Below, one piece after another: positions 25,761-35,926 of a stretch of 64,000 nucleotides of DNA. The notes below the pieces were generated by a model. The model was not told the origin of the DNA, ran no database searches, and saw only the letters and a list, made by a program, of their open reading frames with translations. Positions within the stretch are counted from its first letter, which is position 1. Every line of letters starts with the position of its first letter. Origin of the DNA: Gemmobacter lutimaris (GTDB lineage Bacteria; Pseudomonadota; Alphaproteobacteria; Rhodobacterales; Rhodobacteraceae); contig NZ_QXXQ01000011.1 in assembly GCF_003570715.1 (NCBI RefSeq), positions 80,103 to 144,102 of the forward strand, in the 5' to 3' direction. Both the position numbers and the translations under genes were made by a program.

Positions 25761-26228
25761 ATGTCCTTCGCGACCGGCGGTCTGCTCCTGAACGAAAGCG
25801 TGGAAGTGGCCCGGCTTCATGTCCCGACAGAAGCGTGGGACGTCACCTTGCAGCGCGCGTTGGAGGAAGGCGTCACCTCGTTGCCCAAAGCCGCCTCGCG
25901 CCGTCGCACCCTTCGTGAGATCGTCAACCGGATTTCAATGCTAGATGAGGCAGAGCTCGAGTTTCTGGTTGATGGCGCAGACCGCCAAGACCAGCAGGCA
26001 TTGCTGTGGCTTGCCGCCTGTCGAGCATACCGTTTTGTCCGGGAGTTCGCGACCGAAGTCATCCATGAGCGTTTCCTGTCGTTCCAGTTTGACCTGCCGC
26101 TCGATAGCTTCGATGTACTGTTCTCCGCGAAGGCTGAATGGGACGAAGGCCTTGCTGGGATCAGCCCGACGACGCGCGCGAAACACCGCGAAGCCGGGAT
26201 GGAATGGTCGAAAGCCTCCGCGTTCTAA
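25761..26228 (+). pseudogene. brxA: BREX protein BrxA, 3'-truncated by IS insertion
   Basis: BrxA (DUF1819) is a small DNA-binding BREX protein, normally about 200 aa. This copy has the family N-terminus FATGGLLLNESVEVARLHVP, the core LREIVNRISMLDEAELEFLV and LLWLAACRAYRFVREFATEV, and KAEWDEGLAGISPTTRAKHR. Homology stops near residue 145 and the frame then ends in IS110 sequence (stop at 26228). No brxB, brxC, pglX, pglZ or brxL follows, so this is a remnant and not a working BREX system. The truncated product could still be translated. Confidence 0.8.
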
Positions 26229-26899
26229 GGGTTTGTCGAAAGACGGCCATCCAGGCGCGCCGCATCGCCTTGCAGATGATCCAGACGACGATTGTCTGCG
26301 CGCCCGACAAGTTGCGAGACCCGTTGCGGCAGATGACGCGCCTGCAACTGATCCGGACGTTGGCAGCCTGGCGGCCTGATCTCACGGCGTATCGGGAAGT
26401 CGAAGAAGCCTATCGCATCTCGCTCAAATCGTTGGCGCGGCGCTATCTCGAATTGCATGACGAGATCGCCGATCTGGATGACATGATCGAAGCCATCGTC
26501 AAAGATCTTGCCCCCGAGCTGCTCGAACGGAGAGGGATCGGTCTGAACAGTGCGGCGCAACTCCTGCTGACGGCAGGAGACAATCCAGAGCGCCTGAAAT
26601 CCGAAGCCAGCTTCGCCGCGCTCTGCGGCGTTAGCCCTGTCCCGGCGTCATCAGGCAAGACCGTCAGGCACAGGTTGAATCGAGGCGGTGATCGCGCGGC
26701 CAACAGCACCATCCACATTATCGCGATCGGACGGTTGCGACTGGACCAGCGCACCCAAGCCTACGTTACCAAGCGCATCGCTGCCGGCAACTCGAAGCTG
26801 GAAGCCATTCGCAGCCTCAAGCGCTATGTCGCCCGAGAAGTCTTCGGCATCATCATGCGGCGCCAGAAGCAGATCAATCAGTCCCAAATCGCCGCTTGA
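26204..26899 (+). mobile_element. IS110-family transposase, C-terminal remnant
   Basis: About 230 codons of an IS110-family transposase: VESLRVLRVCRKTAIQARRI, the transposase_20 segment LLERRGIGLNSAAQLLLTAG, FAALCGVSPVPASSGKTVRH, RLNRGGDRAANSTIHIIAIG and IRSLKRYVAREVF. The N-terminal DEDD catalytic domain is absent, so the protein is inactive. The fragment begins inside brxA in the same orientation and marks the break point of the BREX operon. Confidence 0.85.
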
Positions 26900-26918
26900 C
26901 TCTTAGAAGGGCGTCCAA

Positions 26919-27221
26919 GGATCGCAGTTCACGTCCTTCGCCTGGACCGACCGGCTGAAACGGATCGGCACCCGGATCTCGATGGACGGCAAGGGCTGCT
27001 GTCCCGACAACATCTTCATCGAGCGTCTCTGGCGCTCCCTGAAGTATGAATGCGTCTATCTGCATGCTTGGGAGACGGGGTCACAGGCAAAAGCTGGCAT
27101 CGGCCGCTGGATCACTTTCTACAACCACCAGCGGCCTCACGCCGCCCATGGCGGTCAACCGCCCGCCGTGGTCTACTTCAACACCACCGAAACCGATCAG
27201 CAGGTGCAGGCAGTAGCTTAA
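26919..27221 (+). mobile_element. IS3-family transposase, C-terminal remnant
   Basis: About 100 codons of the IS3 OrfB integrase core: GSQFTSFAWTDRLKRIGTRI, then DNIFIERLWRSLKYECVYLH (catalytic-Glu region) and ITFYNHQRPHAAHGGQPPAV. The start of the gene, including the first two Asp of the DDE triad, is missing. It directly follows the IS110 remnant, so one element probably inserted next to or into the other before both decayed. CCAAGGATCG occurs at both ends (26915 and 27239). Confidence 0.85.
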
Positions 27222-29576
27222 ACAACCCGAAAAACTGTCCAAGGATCGGGGAGTAGCTCACTGTAATCAGGCTTTGTTTGCTTTCAAGGTCGCAAGGAGC
27301 GCGGGAGGTATAGCGTCACTGGGTACTGTGGGTGGTGAACAAGGCGTATTCAAAGCACACAGCGTGTTCACCAATCGCATCTGCTCGACAGTCTCGCATT
27401 TCGCTTCCCGCAGACGCAGTGCGCCGAAAACCAGCGCCAGCCCCTTGGCGCGGGACACCGCGACATTGATGCGGTTGAGCGAGAACAGGAACTCCATTCC
27501 GCGCGAGGTTTCCTCGGCTGATGAGGCGGTCATCGAGACGAGGCAGACCGGGGCTTCCTGTCCCTGGAACTTGTCCACTGTGCCCACACGGATGGCCTCC
27601 GGCAGCGCGTCGCGCAGGGCGTTAACCTGTGCGTTGTAGGGGGCGACGACGATAATGTCGGTCGCCTGCAACGGTCGGGTGGTGCCGTCCTTCTCTGTCC
27701 ACGTGCCTGTCAGGAGGTCGGTTACGGCCGCGCGGATCGCTTCAACCTCTTCGGCCGCGATCTGCGCATTGCCCTCGTGCAGGACAGGCACCCAGAATGC
27801 CCCCACCTCGGGGAACCGCGTGCCACGGAGAGCCTGACGCGCGGTGTCAGGGTGGCTGGTCAGCCGCCCCTCATAGACCTGATCCGAGATGAAACGGCAG
27901 ACCTCGGGGTGCATTCGCCGAGAGACGGGCAGGAAGATGCCGCGATCCGGCGGGACCGTCGCATGCTCGCCCAGCATCCAGTCGAGGCAGGACAGGTTCG
28001 CAGGCTCAGGATGCGCGCCCTGGATCACCTGCGGCAGTTGGCGCGGGTCGCCGACCAGCACGATGTTGCGGGCCGCCCGGCCCATGGCGACCATATTGGC
28101 CAGCCCTACTTGCCCCGCCTCATCCACGAAAAGCCAGTCGAAGGCCTGAACATTCTCGTCGCGAGAGAAGAACCAGGCCGTCGCGCCGACAACATGCGGG
28201 CCACAAGCCGCCTCGTCATTGCTGGTAGTGCGGCGCACCGGGCAATCGTCGGGGTAGCCGTCATCGTCGCCGCTGGTCTTGTGAACCAGATCGAGCGTGA
28301 TCGGCAGATCCTCATCCTCGAGCGCAGCAAGACATCCCATCAGGACGTTGCGGATCGCTTCGTGGCTGTTCGATGTCACACCGACTCGGGCGCCTTTGCG
28401 CACCAAGGACAGGATCGCCCGGGCGGTGACATAGGTCTTGCCCGTACCGGGCGGCCCCTGGATCGGCAACACGGTTTCGTCCATTGCGCCGACCGCCGTG
28501 ATCGTGCCCGCCACCGGGTCACTCACCTGCATCAGCGGGCCGGTCGTCAGGCGGGGCGCCGCGCGCGACAGCAGATCATCGACGGCCCGCCAGGCACGCG
28601 GCCCGCATTGGTCGGCAATGACGTAACGTAAGGCGCCAAGGATGGGTTTGGGATCAAGTGGCCAGTCGGGGTGCAGGTTCACCCGGTTGCCGAGAAGATG
28701 ATCTTTTCCGGGCCCAGCCCTCACCGTGACCTGCCGCCTCTTGCGATCCATCTCTGTGATGCTGACCGAGATCGGGGGACCATCGAACACTGGCACCGTC
28801 GCGCTCTTGCCGGGGCGAAGCTTCGTTTCCTGTAGGGGAAAGCGATAGCTGCGGGCAAAGGACCGCTTGACCGGCTCGATCGGACCAATCGCTTCCAGCC
28901 CCGCCAGCGCGTCCAGATCGTCGAGCAGGTCGTCCTCGTCCTTGGACGCGGAGTCGAACACCGCCCATTGCGCGGGCTTGGCCTCGCGCTTGTGGAAAAG
29001 GCCGAGGTTGAACAGCAGCGCCTGCCGGTCCTCGGGCAAGCCTGATCCGGCAAGTGCCGCGCGCAAGGCTTGCGCATCGGCATCTTCCTCGGCCTCTTTC
29101 GGCCCGGCGTCAGGGGCCAGGGTCGGCCACGGCCCCGCAGGCCGGATACTCACAAGCCAGTCGCGCAGTTCCTCGGTCGAGATGCAGTCGATGCGATTGT
29201 AATCCTCGATCTCGTCTAGGATCTGCTGTTCGCCCGTCTCGCGCCAGCGTTCGTAGGCGACAACCGATCCGCCCGCCGTCTTCACCTCGCCCTCACGCAC
29301 CCGGCCGTAGAAGGCCTCCATCGACTTGATGGAATAGTTCCGTTCCGACCCGATCAGCCCGCCACGCACCACGGCGAACAGATCGACAAAGCGACGTTCG
29401 CGCAGCATGCGATCGAGGAAGGCCTCGCCGATCCCGTATTTCGTGGTCAGGCGGCGCTGCGCGGTGATCTCGTAAGCGGCGTAATGATAGATGCGTGCAG
29501 CAGGGAACGCCTCCAGTCGCGCGCGGAAGAAGGCGAGAAGCTCCGAGAGTGCCTTGGCCTCTGCCACGTGGTCATG

Positions 29577-29590
29577 TGCCCAGTGCCCAG
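29577..29590. repeat. 7-bp tandem duplication (frameshift)
   Basis: TGCCCAG twice in tandem. Deleting one copy rejoins the reading frame as FRAFWA-HDHVAEA in the nuclease-helicase gene. Confidence 0.85.
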
Positions 29591-30228
29591 AAGGCGCGGA
29601 ACTGCCCGTCGGCCCAGACCCCGTGCAGGTATTCGAGGCCTCCCTCGTAATGCGGATCGCCCTCGATGTCGTAGAACAGATCGCCCGGCTGCGGCGCGGG
29701 CAGTAGGTCAAAGCCCTTGCCGGGTTCGGCTGAGCGCAACTCGAAGGACGGGGAGCCGGTCTTGCGGGCGTGCTGCAGCCGGGCCTGCGTCACCAGACGC
29801 GCGCGGGTGCCCTCGGCCATGCCCCGCACCGGACGATCCACTTCCGCAAGGGCCGCCATCGTGTTGATCCCTGCCACCTCCAGCTTCTTGACCTGCCCGC
29901 GGCTTATGTTCGCCACGTTGAACAGGCTGTCCTCGGCCTGCCAGAGGCTTTCGCAGTGATCTGCCCAACGACACGGGCCGCAATCGGCGCAAGGCACGGG
30001 GCGCGTGGGCATTGGGGCTGCCACGAAGGACTCCAGCCGCCCCCGCGCCGCCCGCGCGTAATGGACATAGTCCGCCAGCCGCAACGTCGCGCGTTCACCG
30101 GTGCCCAGTTCGACATGGGTGAACTCGGGCGCGATACCCTGCACTTCGGTCAGAAAGTCGGAATAAAGCACGAGTTGCAGCACATGCTTGGGATGCGGGC
30201 TGCGTTTCAGTTTGGTATCGGCCACCTC

Positions 30229-30262
30229 ATAGCTGAACGGGCCAAATAGCTGAACGGGCCAA
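30229..30262. repeat. 17-bp tandem duplication (frameshift)
   Basis: ATAGCTGAACGGGCCAA occurs twice in perfect tandem. Deleting one copy restores SALGPFSYEVADTKLK, the predicted PD-(D/E)XK active-site strand of the nuclease. 17 + 7 = 24 bp, so both together keep the downstream phase. Confidence 0.9.
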
Positions 30263-30629
30263 GGGCCGAGGGGCGATCCACCCGCAAAAGGAAATCCGAC
30301 CAGCCGCCCCAGTTGCCCGACAGGAAGGCGCCCTGAAACACGACCTCGGCCCCCCGTGCCAGCGCGTGCCGGGTCGCCTGCGCATCGGCGAGCAGATCGC
30401 CGCGGGGAATCTCCACCACTACTTTTCCAGCGGACTTGAGCTTCGCCAGATGCGCCGCCTCATGCGCGTCGCCCTGTTTCTGCAACAAGGCGGCATCCTC
30501 GCTCTCCTTGCCCGGTTCCGGCCCCTCGCCGCGCAGGTGCATCAGATCGAGCGTGGTGGCATGGGCACACCCCATGAACCGCATCAGATCGGTTGCCGAG
30601 AACAGGATGCTGTCGCCGAGGTTCCGCAT

Positions 30630-30989
30630 GGTCGCCTTGCAATCGAGAATGAGCACAACCCGAAGCTTGACTGTCTCGACGGGTCGCAGGGTCGTCAATA
30701 GCAGTCTTGGGTGTCAGTTCCTGACAGGTGCGGTGCGCCGATGAGGTTGCACGTCCATGACTGCACCCACGACCGAGTTGATCGCAGGCGCAGACATTCG
30801 GCGCGTCGTCCTCGCCGGTGATGCGAGGGCGTCTTGCCGTGCGCATCGATGCAGGCTTGCCTTTCGCATCCATCCGCACCGCGAAACACATCTGGCCCCG
30901 GTTGCGCCGCCGGATTTTCGGCTGTGCGCGGTGCTCCGATCTGCCCGTTGATCATGCGCTCCCGGCAATTTTTCGGCCATCCGATCGCC
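30630..30989. other. 360-bp gap, no confident gene
   Basis: Between the nuclease-helicase start and the SMC-like ATPase stop. Short open frames exist on both strands but none has a ribosome site, a recognisable domain or ordered composition. The array upstream may have been separated from the nuclease-helicase gene by an insertion-deletion here. No TTTTGACRCCC element is present. Confidence 0.4.
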
Positions 30990-33900
30990 TCAAACCCCGA
31001 TCCTGTGGATCTGCACGCGGTCGGCACAGACCTCTCGGGCGATATCGACGACATGGCGATGATGGGTCAGGTAAATCGCCTGTCCGCGCCGGCCGAGCCT
31101 TTCCATCACGCAACAGGCCGAACGCGTCCGATCTTCGTCGAAAGTTTCGAAGATGTCGTCGCAGAAGAACGGCAGCGACGTTCCCTGATGCGCAAGCTGT
31201 TCATAGGCCGCGGCGCGCAGGGCAAGGTAAAGCTGAAACCGGGTGCCCTTGGACATGTCCTGCGCCTGCTTGGCCATGCCTTTGGAATCGAACGCCAAAA
31301 GCGTTTCGGAGGCGCCATCGACCTGGGTTCGCAGCTGCGAATAGGCGCCGTTCGTCAACTCGGCAAAGGCGGTTTCAGTGGCCTGCATCATCGCGCTGCG
31401 ATGCGTATCGCGGTAGCGCCGGATCGCAGCGTCGGCCAGGTGATATCCGAGGCTCAACTCCAGGTGCCGAAGCGCCGCTTCCTGCATTTCCAGCTCGATC
31501 GTCGTTTTCCGTTCGACCAGACGCGCCACCTCGGCATCCCCGCCGATCGAGCGCAACTCCTGCACCGCCGCGGCGCGGGCCTCGATCTTCGCCTTGTAGA
31601 GAGCCTCGGCGGTCTCGAGATCGGCCTCGACTTCCTCGAATCGGGCCCGCAGATCAGCCTGCGAGGTCTCGGCCAGAGCATGCCGCGCCGCGTCCAGATC
31701 CGCAAGAGCGAGCGTCGCCAACAGATCGCGTTCAAGGTGCGCAAGCCTGCCGCGGTCGCCGATCACCTGCGCAGCCGTGCTGACGGCCTGCCGAAGAGCC
31801 TCCAGCGAGCCCGTCTCGACGCCCTCCGGAAACAGCCGCGCCATCTTCTCGACAGCAAGACGGATATCGTCCAGCGTTCTTCTGGTCTCTGAGAGCGCCT
31901 CGTCCAGTGCCACAATCCGCTGCGCGAGATCGAGCGATTTTTCCTCGGCGGCGACCGCTTCGTCGGCTTTCGCCACCAAGGCATCATAGTCAGCGCGCGG
32001 CGCCTCCGAAATCTCGACGCCTGCCCGCTCGCCGAGGTCTCGCACCCGCTTCGAGAACTGAGCCTGATCCGCCTCCATGCCCAGCACTTGGCGTTCCAGC
32101 GCGATCCGCTCGGTGTCGAGCGCGCGCAGATCATGAAGCGGTTTCAGGGATGCCTCGAGCAGGCTTGCGTTCATGGCTTCGGGAAGGAGTTTGGCGATTT
32201 TCGCCGCCCAATCGTGCCGAAGTTGCGCCGCCTTGCGTTCCATATCCGCCAGTTTTGCGACCCGTTTTTCCCGCTCGCCCATGAGATCGTCAATGCGCGA
32301 CCGGGCCGCCCGCAGCTTTTCCTTGTGCGCGCGCTGCCCGGTGAGAATGGCCTTCGCCTCGGCGACAATGTCCTCGAAGCGCGGCTCCTCGCGGCGCAGA
32401 AGCGGGGCGAGACCCTCGATCAACCTCTCTGCCCTTGCGAATGTCTCGCGGTGGTCCTCCTGCAGGCGCCGCAACTCCGCCGCGGCCTGCGCAGCCGTTC
32501 CCAGCTTGCGCAGCCATGCGACAAAAGTCTCCGGCATCATCGGCGCGCCGATGCCCGTCTGTCGCGCGGCGGATGTCAGGCCGTCCAGCGCCGTCTGCCG
32601 CTCTGCCGCCAAGGCCGCGATCTGCTGGTCCATCAGGCTTGCGCGAGCCTCCAGAGCGGCCAGATCCTGTTCGTGCTGGCGCAATGTGCCGAGGTCCGCG
32701 GCATGCGAGAGGCGCAGGTCCATGGCGGTGTCGACCCGCACCATCGCCTCTTCGAACTCCGCCGCCGTTGCGGCATTCAGCTTCGCCCTGTGCTCCGCCC
32801 ATAGATCGTCGCGCCCGGCCCGGAGGCTTTGGGCCTGCGCATCCTCGATCAGCCCGCTGGTCGCCTTGATCCGGCCGATCCGCGCGGCGCGTTCGGCAAG
32901 CTCCGCCCGGTTGTCCTCAAGCTCGCGGAGCGCGGTATCGTGCCGAAGCGTGACCTGTTGCACGGTCTCGAGAAGAGCTTCGGCCTCTTCGAGGGTCAGC
33001 GGGCAGGTCGGCACGGTATCGAAGCTCTGCCCCTTGATCGAAAGCGCGTCGAGAGCACCTTGCGCGCGCCCTCGCGCAGGCTCCACGGCGCTGGTCGCGG
33101 CAATGAACCGTTGCGACAAGGCATCGATGTCGAAACGCGCGCAAACCTCTTCCAGATCGCTTCCGGCAGACATCTCGCTTGCAAGCTTGCTCTGCGCCTC
33201 CTCGGCCGCCACGATCCTGTCCGCCAGATCGGCCACCTCCGAACGCTCGGTTTCGGCTAGGCGCTCCGCATCCCGCATCGCGTCGCGCAGCGCGTCGAGG
33301 TCCGAAAGGGCTGCGGAGGAGAGAACCAGTCTAGCGGGATCGACATCACCGGAGGCCCCAAGATCGCGGGCGACCACCTGCCGCATGTCCTGTAATATCC
33401 CCGAGAGCGCCCGACGCCGCCGGTCAAGGTCGAGTTCCGCCGTCATGTACCGGCTTCGCAACGCGTCCAACGCTTCGATCTCCCCCGAGATCGCCAGGTG
33501 CTCCGGGTGCCGCTCGATCCCTGCCAGTTCCGCGCGCAAGGTGTCGATCTCTGCGCCAAGGGCGTGCTCGCGGCTCTGCGCCGTGGCCTGATCGGTGAGC
33601 ATCCGCACCAGCGTTTCCGGGTCGATATCAAGGCGCGCAGGCCAGGTCGCGAAGGGCACGAGGCGCGCGCCGAGCGCATCGATCTCGCCAAGAAGGGGCA
33701 AGGCCCTGCCCCGGGCCTCAAGCTGCGCCTTGGCCGCAAACAATCCCCTGCGATGCTCCAAAGCGCGTTTTTCTTCCGCATCGGCCTCGTCGGCCGCCTG
33801 TTTGAGCTTGCGATACTGCGCCGCCGAAATGTCGAGCTCACGGATTTGCCGTTCAACCTCGGCATGGTCTTTCTTCAAGCTTGCCAGCCGCGTCGTGCTC

Positions 33901-34442
33901 GCTCGCTTGCGATAAAGGCCGTCGGCTTCCGCCCGGACGCGGTCGAGCACCTCCGAAAGGTCGCTGATCCCGGCAGCGGCGGAAAACAGCAACCGGCCGA
34001 TATCGCCCTTCGCCCTGGTGATTTCCTCGCCCCCTCTCTCGATCGTCGCGTCATCGAGACAAAAGAGGTTGCGGTAGTCCTCTTCCGAGAGCCCGCCCAG
34101 ATGGGCCTGCAGGGCGCTATTCGGCACCTCCGCGCCCCGGGCATCGCGCAGCGAGGGTTCGCGGTTCGGCAGCCGCGTGAAGGCCATTTCCGTTCCGTCG
34201 ATATCGAGCACACCCGATACCCGCAAGTTCTTGCGTTGATGCAGGAAATCGTAAGGCTCCCGATGCGGGAAGCCGTAGAGCAACCGCAGAAATCCCTCCA
34301 TCGTCGTGGTCTTGCCCGCCTCGTTGCGGCCGATGATCACATGGAAGTCCGGCTCCCCGTCGCCCCGAGGCGCCCCGAAATCGAAACTCTGGCCGCTGAA
34401 ACCACCGAAAAGCTCGAGGTCGAGCTGTCGCAACCGCATCAT
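30990..34442 (-). CDS. SMC/Rad50-like ATPase (YhaN/SbcC type)
   Basis: A 1,150-aa ABC-type DNA-repair ATPase. The N-terminal half-site is MMRLRQLDLELFGGFSGQSF with Walker A VIIGRNEAGKTTTMEGFLRL, followed by GFPHREPYDFLHQRK typical of the YhaN/AAA_27 group. About 800 residues of heptad-rich coiled coil follow (many Ala/Glu/Arg). The C-terminal half has the signature region SKGTRFQLYLALRAAAYE, Walker B LPFFCDDIFETFDEDR and IYLTHHRHVV. The ATG at 34442 overlaps the phosphoesterase stop (ATGA). It pairs with that phosphoesterase as SbcCD/Mre11-Rad50 do, and is expected to tether and process DNA ends. Confidence 0.9.
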   Translation of the reverse strand: MMRLRQLDLELFGGFSGQSFDFGAPRGDGEPDFHVIIGRNEAGKTTTMEGFLRLLYGFPHREPYDFLHQRKNLRVSGVLDIDGTEMAFTRLPNREPSLRDARGAEVPNSALQAHLGGLSEEDYRNLFCLDDATIERGGEEITRAKGDIGRLLFSAAAGISDLSEVLDRVRAEADGLYRKRASTTRLASLKKDHAEVERQIRELDISAAQYRKLKQAADEADAEEKRALEHRRGLFAAKAQLEARGRALPLLGEIDALGARLVPFATWPARLDIDPETLVRMLTDQATAQSREHALGAEIDTLRAELAGIERHPEHLAISGEIEALDALRSRYMTAELDLDRRRRALSGILQDMRQVVARDLGASGDVDPARLVLSSAALSDLDALRDAMRDAERLAETERSEVADLADRIVAAEEAQSKLASEMSAGSDLEEVCARFDIDALSQRFIAATSAVEPARGRAQGALDALSIKGQSFDTVPTCPLTLEEAEALLETVQQVTLRHDTALRELEDNRAELAERAARIGRIKATSGLIEDAQAQSLRAGRDDLWAEHRAKLNAATAAEFEEAMVRVDTAMDLRLSHAADLGTLRQHEQDLAALEARASLMDQQIAALAAERQTALDGLTSAARQTGIGAPMMPETFVAWLRKLGTAAQAAAELRRLQEDHRETFARAERLIEGLAPLLRREEPRFEDIVAEAKAILTGQRAHKEKLRAARSRIDDLMGEREKRVAKLADMERKAAQLRHDWAAKIAKLLPEAMNASLLEASLKPLHDLRALDTERIALERQVLGMEADQAQFSKRVRDLGERAGVEISEAPRADYDALVAKADEAVAAEEKSLDLAQRIVALDEALSETRRTLDDIRLAVEKMARLFPEGVETGSLEALRQAVSTAAQVIGDRGRLAHLERDLLATLALADLDAARHALAETSQADLRARFEEVEADLETAEALYKAKIEARAAAVQELRSIGGDAEVARLVERKTTIELEMQEAALRHLELSLGYHLADAAIRRYRDTHRSAMMQATETAFAELTNGAYSQLRTQVDGASETLLAFDSKGMAKQAQDMSKGTRFQLYLALRAAAYEQLAHQGTSLPFFCDDIFETFDEDRTRSACCVMERLGRRGQAIYLTHHRHVVDIAREVCADRVQIHRIGV

Positions 34443-35680
34443 TCCGAAGCCCCTTTCATCAAGGCGACGAGATGGGTCCCCCCCGATGCCGCAAAATCGC
34501 GCACCAGCGCCGACATAGCCGCTTCGTCGGGCAGCAAGGCCGCCCGCCGCGCTGGCGGCAGTTGCGCCAACACCTCCTCGACCTCCGCCAAAGCCTGCGC
34601 GGCAAACCCCGCCTCGGTCGAAATCTGCGCCATCAGCCGGGCGATTTCGTCGGTGGCAGTGGTGTCGGCAGCCGTGGCGCTCGGCGTCTCGAGCGCAAGG
34701 CAGAACTTTTCCACCCACAGCCGCCCGGTCTCCTCGGCGATCTGCACGGCGGTTTCCGCCCAGATCGCGGCATCGCGCCGCACCTGCCAATGGCGGGCGC
34801 TGCGCCCGGCCAGCGTCAAGCGCAAGATGACCGTCTCACCGGGCGCGAGGCTTGCGCTCAGAGCGTGAAGAGCACTGCGGACCCGCTGGCGGATCTCGTC
34901 GTCGCTTTCGGCGCCGGTCACATCGATATCGTGCAGGAGGAACGTGACCACGGAGGTCGGCACCTCTTGCACGGTGATCTGCCCCGCCTCGATCGTCAGA
35001 AGCGTCGCCGATTTCGCCCCCGCCTCGCCGATGTCGCGCCCTTGCGGGATGCCCGGCATGACGATCCAGGGCGCATCCCGATACACCTGTCGCTTGTGGA
35101 TATGCCCCAGCGCCCAATAATCGAAGCCCAGCGCCGCCAGATCGTCCACCGAACAGGGCGCATAGGTGTCATGCCCCACCGCGCCGGCGAGCGAGCTGTG
35201 CAGCATCGCGACATTGACGGCCCCCGGCACAGGCGCAGCGAATTTGGGCAGCAGGCTGTCGGGGGCGTGCCGGCCGGTGAAACTGACGCCGTGGATCCAG
35301 ATATCGGTGTCGCCCAGTCGCACCTTGCCGCCGCGCCCGTCAAACACATGCACGTTGTCCGGCAGCGCCACCTCGCCGGTGATCGGGTTTTCGGCGTCAT
35401 GATTGCCCTTGATGTAGAAAACCGCGATCCCCGCCGCGCGCAGCCGCTCGATCTGCCCCGAGAGGAAGGCCGCCGTCTTTGCGCCGCGCTGCGCCCTGTC
35501 AAAGAGGTCACCCGCAATCAAGAGCGCGGCCACGCCCTCTGCCAGCGCGGTGTCGATGATCCGGACGAAGGCCTGCCGCGTCGCGGACTGGATGTGATCG
35601 CGCAGGGTCTCGTTGCGCAGCGCGAGCGATTTGAGCGGCGAGTCGAGATGGATATCCGCGGTATGCAGGATCTTGATCAA
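34439..35680 (-). CDS. DNA-repair metallophosphoesterase (SbcD/YhaO/Mre11-like)
   Basis: A 413-aa calcineurin-like nuclease. The metal-binding motifs are KILHTADIHLDSPLKSLAL (DxH), LIAGDLFDRAQ (GDxxD), YIKGNHDAENP (GNHD), MLHSSLAG and WALGHIHKRQ (GHxH). The start is most likely TTG 35680, with GGGGGA 6 nt upstream; the motif K-I-L-H-T-A-D then begins at residue 3, as in the family. An upstream ATG at 35743 would add 21 residues. The C-terminal ~150 residues form the ATPase-contact region. It is coupled by ATGA to the SMC-like ATPase. Confidence 0.9.
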   Translation of the reverse strand: MIKILHTADIHLDSPLKSLALRNETLRDHIQSATRQAFVRIIDTALAEGVAALLIAGDLFDRAQRGAKTAAFLSGQIERLRAAGIAVFYIKGNHDAENPITGEVALPDNVHVFDGRGGKVRLGDTDIWIHGVSFTGRHAPDSLLPKFAAPVPGAVNVAMLHSSLAGAVGHDTYAPCSVDDLAALGFDYWALGHIHKRQVYRDAPWIVMPGIPQGRDIGEAGAKSATLLTIEAGQITVQEVPTSVVTFLLHDIDVTGAESDDEIRQRVRSALHALSASLAPGETVILRLTLAGRSARHWQVRRDAAIWAETAVQIAEETGRLWVEKFCLALETPSATAADTTATDEIARLMAQISTEAGFAAQALAEVEEVLAQLPPARRAALLPDEAAMSALVRDFAASGGTHLVALMKGASE

Positions 35681-35739
35681 GGAACGTCCCCCGAATTCAG
35701 GCGCGCCTTCACGCCGATGCAGTTTCAGTGCGCCCGGTC

Positions 35740-35907
35740 TCATCGCGGCCCGGCAATGGCCAACCAAAGAACGATGCCGACAAGCCACACCGCGAACGCC
35801 AAGATTGCAACAATCATCGCGATGTGGAGCAAAGCTTGAACGGGCCTCGCGGAGAGGGCGACAAGGCCCGAAAGAACGAGCAGGGCCATGCTGGCGAAGG
35901 TCCACAT
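35740..35907 (-). CDS. Small two-helix membrane protein (55 aa)
   Basis: A 55-aa peptide with two predicted membrane helices (WTFASMALLVLSGLVALSA and LLHIAMIVAILAFAVWLVGI), ending AIAGPR. A GGGGAG precedes the ATG at 35907. It lies 19 bp after the HNH gene and 59 bp before the phosphoesterase start, on the same strand. I recognise no family. Small membrane proteins occur in abortive defence modules, but there is no direct evidence of that here. Confidence 0.55.
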   Translation of the reverse strand: MWTFASMALLVLSGLVALSARPVQALLHIAMIVAILAFAVWLVGIVLWLAIAGPR

Positions 35908-35926
35908 GGCACGGCTCCCCTGCCTC

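Larger units (their letters stand above)
27267..30629 (-). pseudogene. RecB-like nuclease / SF1 helicase fusion (TM0106-type), disrupted by two tandem duplications
   Basis: Joining three frames gives one protein of about 1,112 aa starting at ATG 30629 (MRNLGDSILFSATDLMRFMG). It has a RecB/Cas4-like PD-(D/E)XK domain (WSDFLLRVDRP, FSYEVADTKLKR), a Cys cluster (CADCGPCRWADHC), an RNase H/YprB-like exonuclease start (LFYDIEGDPHYEGGLEYLHG), a Walker A GPPGTGKTYVTARAI, Walker B FVDEAGQVGL, GDPRQLPQV and GTVDKFQGQE...NVAVSRAKG of SF1 helicases. The frame breaks at a 17-bp tandem duplication (30229-30262) and is restored after a 7-bp one (29577-29590). Removing one copy of each restores FSYEVADTK and FWAHDHVAE exactly. 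As sequenced, the N-terminal piece ends at 30207 and the helicase part would need internal initiation. Confidence 0.85.

Noticed and set aside
24862..26228. A functional BREX system
   Set aside because: Only the WYL regulator and a truncated brxA are present; the essential brxC, pglX, pglZ and brxL are absent and IS remnants follow directly.
30695..31054. Short minus-strand frame in the gap before the SMC-like gene
   Set aside because: No ribosome site, disordered Arg/Cys-rich product and no recognisable family; kept only as a gap description.
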